A program made the translations under genes and the position numbers. Shown in pieces: positions 59,870 through 64,000 of a stretch of DNA of 64,000 nucleotides. The notes beneath the pieces were generated by a model. It ran no database searches and was not told where the DNA came from. It saw only the letters and a program-made list of their open reading frames with translations. Positions within the stretch are counted from its first letter, which is position 1, and each line of letters begins with the position of its first letter. This stretch comes from Staphylotrichum longicolle (Eukaryota > Ascomycota > Sordariomycetes > Sordariales > Chaetomiaceae): NCBI GenBank assembly GCA_019096155.1, contig JAHCVI010000001.1:5828001-5892000 (forward strand), in the 5' to 3' direction.

Positions 59870-62800
59870 TTAGGATTCCTCCTCCTTTTCGCCGCGCATG
59901 CGCTCGTTCCACTTGCGCTTCCCGACGCGGGTCTCGTAGTGCGGTGTGGCCGTCTTGACGTCCTGCATGATGCTCTCCATGGCGCTGCGAGTCTTGTTCC
60001 TGTAGCAGTCCACTAGTGGCAATGTTAGTCCCTGCATATTCAACGCAAATATCTGTCAGGTGGGGGGAACTACTTACGAGCTCGCTGCAAGAACACAGTC
60101 CGCCCCGCAAACACCCTGCTCTGCAGCCACGCCATCCGGTAGCCCAGATCGTTCAACCGCACCTCCTTGCCCCGGAACACCTTACGCATCCTCGGGATCG
60201 ACACCTCGCCCTCCTGCCCCTCGGCCATCGGCACCTTGACCATGGTCCGGCCGCGCCTCGACACGCTCCCACGCCCGGTCCTGCGGCCCTCCGTGTCGGT
60301 CGTGCCGTCGTCCTCGCCGTCGCTCGCGTCGTCGGTGAAGAACCTGCTGCCCGTCGCGCTGGGCGGGGGGCTCTGCATCTCGCGGGGGAAATAGGACCGC
60401 GGATAGACGCTGCTGCTCTTGCGGAAGCTGTCGGGGATCTCGCGCGTGTCGACTCCGTCCAGCGTGACGCGGACCCTCAGGCGGCTTTGGCGGTCACTGT
60501 CCTCGACCAGGATGAACTTGCGCTTCTTGGCCTCGGGAATGTCAGGGAAGAGGTCATCGGGCCCGTCCTGGGAAGCGTGCGCGGGGCTCGACCGGCGGGC
60601 TGCCATGGGGCCGCTGCCGCCGTGAGATCCATCGCTCAAGGTGTCGTGGATGGACGGCATGGAGGATGCGCCGTGCGGGGCACCATTATACGCGCCGTAA
60701 CCGCTGAATACTTGGGAGGGTCGTTCTTCCGAACCCTGTTGGGAGGGCGGTTGGTGATGGTGGTGATGGTGCTGCTGGTCGTCGGCATAGTCTCCTTCAG
60801 CTAAGAAAGCGTTGTCAGCCCATCGGCCTTCAGACTCATCAAAACATTCGAGGAGGGGGGTTCATCAAAGGTCAGGCCATGTCAACACGCGCGCGTCGGA
60901 TATGTCAAGTGTGATACTCTTCCAAACCAAAACAGCGCAGCAAGAGCAGCAACTCGCAAATCTCAAAGCGACGCAAGCAAGGGATACAAGTCGCGAGCAT
61001 CTCGAGGTGCCATCATCTCAATCAGGCTCCCTGTCAAAGACACTCGGCAGAAGGTGTGTTGTGAGGATGGGTTGATATGTGACGAGCGATGCTGATGAAT
61101 GTTGCGGTTGCAGAGCAAGAATGCAATGCAACCCGTTCTGCCAGCCACCAGCCAGACGACTGAACGACGACGACCGAAAACCAGCAAAACGAACTAACAG
61201 CAAACGCGACTAAATGTAATGTACAGTTCTTTCTTTTTGTACCAGGTTCCTGTTGTCGCCCCAGGTAAACGGTGCTCGAAAATCGAATGGTCGCGAGCCG
61301 GTATATAACAGGTGTGTAAAAGGGGACGACGAGCGAGTATTTCCCAGAAAATCCAAACATGACCAAAACAAGGAAAAAGAGACAAAAGCGTAGTGTAAAA
61401 AACAGAATTGGCTCGAAGGAGTATCACACTTAATCACAACAACAACGACGCGCGCGCTTTAGGCATCTGGTGAAACATACCGACTTCGTCTCCTCCCTGG
61501 GCGCTCCCGTCCTGTTGACCGCCGTGGTGGTGGTGCATCGCCGACCCCATGGGGCCGAGCTTGCCCATGGGATTACCGCCGGGCAGGGAATTGCCGCCGG
61601 GACCCATGGTGGGTGTCGTCATGCCAGATGAGCCGGGGCCACCCGGGCCCGCGGGCATGTGAGGGGTCGTCGAGCCCGCCTTGCCGCCGCTGCGGTAGTT
61701 CATCTTGGCCATGCGGCGAACGCGACGGCTCCTCAGGCGAGGGTCTTGGTTGCTGTTGCGCCAGCTGTCCACAGCGCGTTGGATCAGACCCCTCTTGCCC
61801 CGGAGCGGCGGGTTCAGCTGCGCGAGGGCCCAGCCGACTGAGTTGCACTCCGTCTCGTACTGAAGACGGTTGCCGCGGTACTGATCCTTCGGGCAGCAGG
61901 CGCGGGGTAGACGCAGTTCTCCGACTTGAACTCGGGGAGAGCTCCTCCTGGTTCACGGATTCCACATCGCAGCGGATCGTGTACTCCATCTTGACGCGGT
62001 CCCGAGAATACTCAAAGGCAATCCACTGAACTCCGTTCGTATCCTGCCTCACCACCAGCGGCGTGGTTGCCGGAATAGGGCCGGGGGCCGCATTCGGGTT
62101 CACGCCGGCGCCAGCAGTGGTGGGTGTCGAGAGAGGAGCGCCGTTCTGGGGGCTCGTCGATGACGCGCTACCCATGGCAACGGGAGCAGATGTGCCTGAT
62201 ATCCGGTGGTTGAGGCTGTGCGTCTCGATCTTATCCGGACGCGGGCTGACCGTCATGCCCGACTGCGAGTGCTGCGGCGCGTGCTGGCTGATGGGATGCT
62301 GGGGGGGCGTGTGCGACATCATCATGCCCGGTTGCGAGCCCATAGACTGATGGGATTGTTGCGCGTGTTGTCCGTACGGCGACTGCCCGGCCTGGGCCGG
62401 GATCGACGAGTACTGCTGCTGAGGGGCGCCATAGTACATCGACTGCTGGTGTAATTGAGAGGGAGGTTGCGCGTACATGCCCCTCTGTTGATCGTGGCCC
62501 GACGGGGACGCGACCGAAGCCGGCGAGTTCGACTGGGGGGTGTGGTACGAGATTGGCGGATAGGGTCGCGGCATGGTGGCAGCCATCATGTCTCCGGTGT
62601 CTGCGGACGCGTGTGAGCTTCGGCCGGTTTTGGGAAAATATCTTAGGCCATGGAGAGGAAAAAAAACTCACCTGCGGAAGTGTATCCGCTGGTTGCACCC
62701 GGCGTGCTGTAAGGGCTTGGGTGCGCGTAGTAGGGCAAACCGTGGTCTTGGGAGTTGCTGGCCTGGTTCTGCTGCGGGTACGAGTACGCGCTAGAGTGCT

Positions 62801-62942
62801 GCTGCTGTTGCTGCTGCTGCTGGGCAGGGGCCTGGCTATGATGCTGATGGACAACGCTCGAGGGTCGAGAGTGTTGCAGATGGGGGGGGACAGGACCCTG
62901 CTGTTGATGGTGGGTGTGGTGCTGCATAGAGGAGACAACCAT
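59870..62942 (-). CDS. Q-rich conserved fungal nuclear protein (DUF8032-like), with two 1-base gaps
   Basis: Four exons: 62942-62672, 62600-61481, 60800-60078 and 60012-59870, encoding about 752 residues if two missing bases are allowed for. The N-terminus is His/Gln/Pro-rich with a Gln run. The first conserved block is WIAFEYSRDRVKMEYTIRCD, then CVYPRACC-like, QYRGNRLQYETECNSVGWAL and DSWRNSNQDPRLRSRRVRRM. The second is DDLFPDIPEAKKRKFILVED, RVTLDGVDTREIPDSFR, NDLGYRMAWLQSRVFAGRT and HYETRVGKRKW. I associate this pair with an uncharacterised fungal family (DUF8032, from memory); it looks like a transcriptional or developmental regulator. Frame slips fall in G4 tracts at 61904-61907 and 61934-61937. 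The 680-nt intron (61480-60801; GTATGT, CTGAC, TTAG) could be retained, ending the protein at 61434. A GACTAAT/TGCAG just after the ATG may be a splice acceptor, so a further 5' exon is possible. Confidence 0.75.
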
Positions 62943-64000
62943 TAGTCCTCACGAATACAGGGTTCTTCTCGAAACAAAAACCATGTGTGTTCTGGAGCGC
63001 CCTGGACGCGTCTGGGAATGTTGTGTTTTTTTCTTTGCTCTGGAGCGCGTGCAAGGACTGGGTAACCGGGACGTTATGTCGGCCCCCTGGAAAAAGACGA
63101 GGATCCACGGTTGAGACGGGCTAGCCTCGGGGATTTGGGGGTGGGATTTGTAGGACAAGGCTCCTTTCCACGCGGCATCCAAGCCGACTGCGAGGGGGCA
63201 GGGGAGGCAATGCAACCCACCCCAGTGGAGCAAAGAAGGGCCGGAATCGTCTCCCGAGGTTTCGAGAATCCCACTTGAGTCTCGGTGGCCGCGTGGTCCT
63301 CAGGAAATTGCGCACACGCTGCCGGTAGCAACTTTGCCCCGGGCAGCGCTGGGAAGGGGTGCAAGATAGGGCCACTAACCGATTATGCAGCGACGCGGCG
63401 AGGGAAGCGGTAATGACAGGATGAATCCTGACCCCAAAAACCGCAGTTGTGGGGAGGGCGGAGTTATGTAGCTATGACCGGGGGGTTTTTTGGCAAGGAA
63501 AAAGGAGATAGCGAACGGGGACTGATGAATGCTTGCAGGCTGGGCAGGGGGACAGTGACGATTAATGCCTGGCTGGTCGTGTCTGATATACCCAGCCGGG
63601 GGGGGACGGGAGGCGCTTCTTGTGGTGGGTTTAACACAACGCCTCTCTCGTGCTGCCCAGAATGGCCAAGTGAGAGAACACCGAGCAATTGAGCCCGAGC
63701 CCACCCCAGGCAAGACGAAGAAAATTGCCAAAGGTGTGGGTAGATGCGCCAAGGATGACGGGGACAGGGTGGGACAACAGGCCATGGGGGGTGGCAGGGG
63801 CCAGGAAAACGAGGACAGGGGGGCGACAAGATTTAGATGAAGTGGCCAATGGCACGGCGCCCGCCGAGCCAGGTAACACGACTATTGCCCAACGAGGAAT
63901 GGTCACCCGAGGCTAGCCACTGAACGGGCAAGCCTCTGGGCGTTTTCCTGGAAGCTCCAGTCCGTCATCTGCCACTCATCTCCTTGCCCTTTCCCTTCGC
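62943..64000. other. upstream region of the Q-rich regulator
   Basis: No recognised gene to the window end. Overlapping frames of up to 136 codons (63375-63785, minus) show no domain. Confidence 0.5.

Overview
The window looks like nuclear DNA of a filamentous ascomycete, most likely a Sordariomycete. Genes carry short introns (about 50-200 nt) with GTRNGT donors, CTRAC branch points and YAG acceptors. Protein families are typically fungal (Pal1, HET, WSC, a Q-rich regulator with a conserved fungal core). Intergenic DNA is GC-rich and long. No mobile element, tRNA, rRNA or CRISPR array was recognised. All identifications come from reading translations by eye; no database was searched.

Layout. 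0.4-3.5 kb: a secreted two-domain fasciclin protein (+) with an apparent frameshift, and a divergent Rad51-like protein (-). 4.7-6.8 kb: Pal1 cell-morphology protein (-, four exons). 6.8-12.2 kb: a 5.4 kb gene-free spacer ending in the probable spliced 5' leader of casein kinase I (+, 12.2-13.7 kb). 15.3-17.2 kb: tail-anchored inositol-polyphosphate 5-phosphatase (+). 18.0-19.4 kb: PKA-type catalytic subunit (-). 21.7-25.3 kb: GRAM/TBC/EF-hand Rab-GAP (+). 26.1-29.5 kb: secreted WSC protein with a threonine-rich stalk (+). 30.0-31.8 kb: secreted FAD-linked oxidoreductase (-, with a probable GC-AG intron). 32.9-35.2 kb: HET-domain protein (-). 36.3-41.2 kb: Mediator subunit Med12/Srb8 (-). 43.0-43.7 kb: a four-exon gene for an Asterix-like ER protein (+). 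44.3-44.6 kb: a 56-residue secreted protein (-). 45.8-46.8 kb: an uncharacterised frame split by one stop codon (-). 47.4-48.7 kb: PQ-loop transporter (-). 49.8-50.8 kb: S1/P1 nuclease (+). 54.1-55.8 kb: secreted Asn/Gly-rich protein (+). 58.8-59.4 kb: SnoaL/NTF2-like protein (+). 59.9-62.9 kb: Q-rich nuclear regulator (-).

How the genes relate. Several genes belong to general signalling and trafficking (casein kinase I, PKA, phosphoinositide 5-phosphatase, Rab-GAP, Pal1) or to transcription (Med12, the Q-rich regulator). Others face the cell surface or outside (fasciclin, WSC, FAD oxidase, S1 nuclease, small secreted proteins), and one is of the self/non-self recognition type (HET). They are separately promoted genes on both strands with no sign of an operon or biosynthetic cluster.

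The most striking window-wide pattern is that five otherwise intact genes carry apparent single-base or few-base indels, mostly in GC homopolymers or tandem repeats. In the Q-rich regulator, two missing bases exactly account for the frame of the whole four-exon model. Uncorrected sequence error is the simplest explanation, but decay is possible. No convincing wholly new system was found; the best leads are the intron-retention forms of casein kinase I and the Q-rich regulator, and the Rad51-like protein lacking a Walker A motif.
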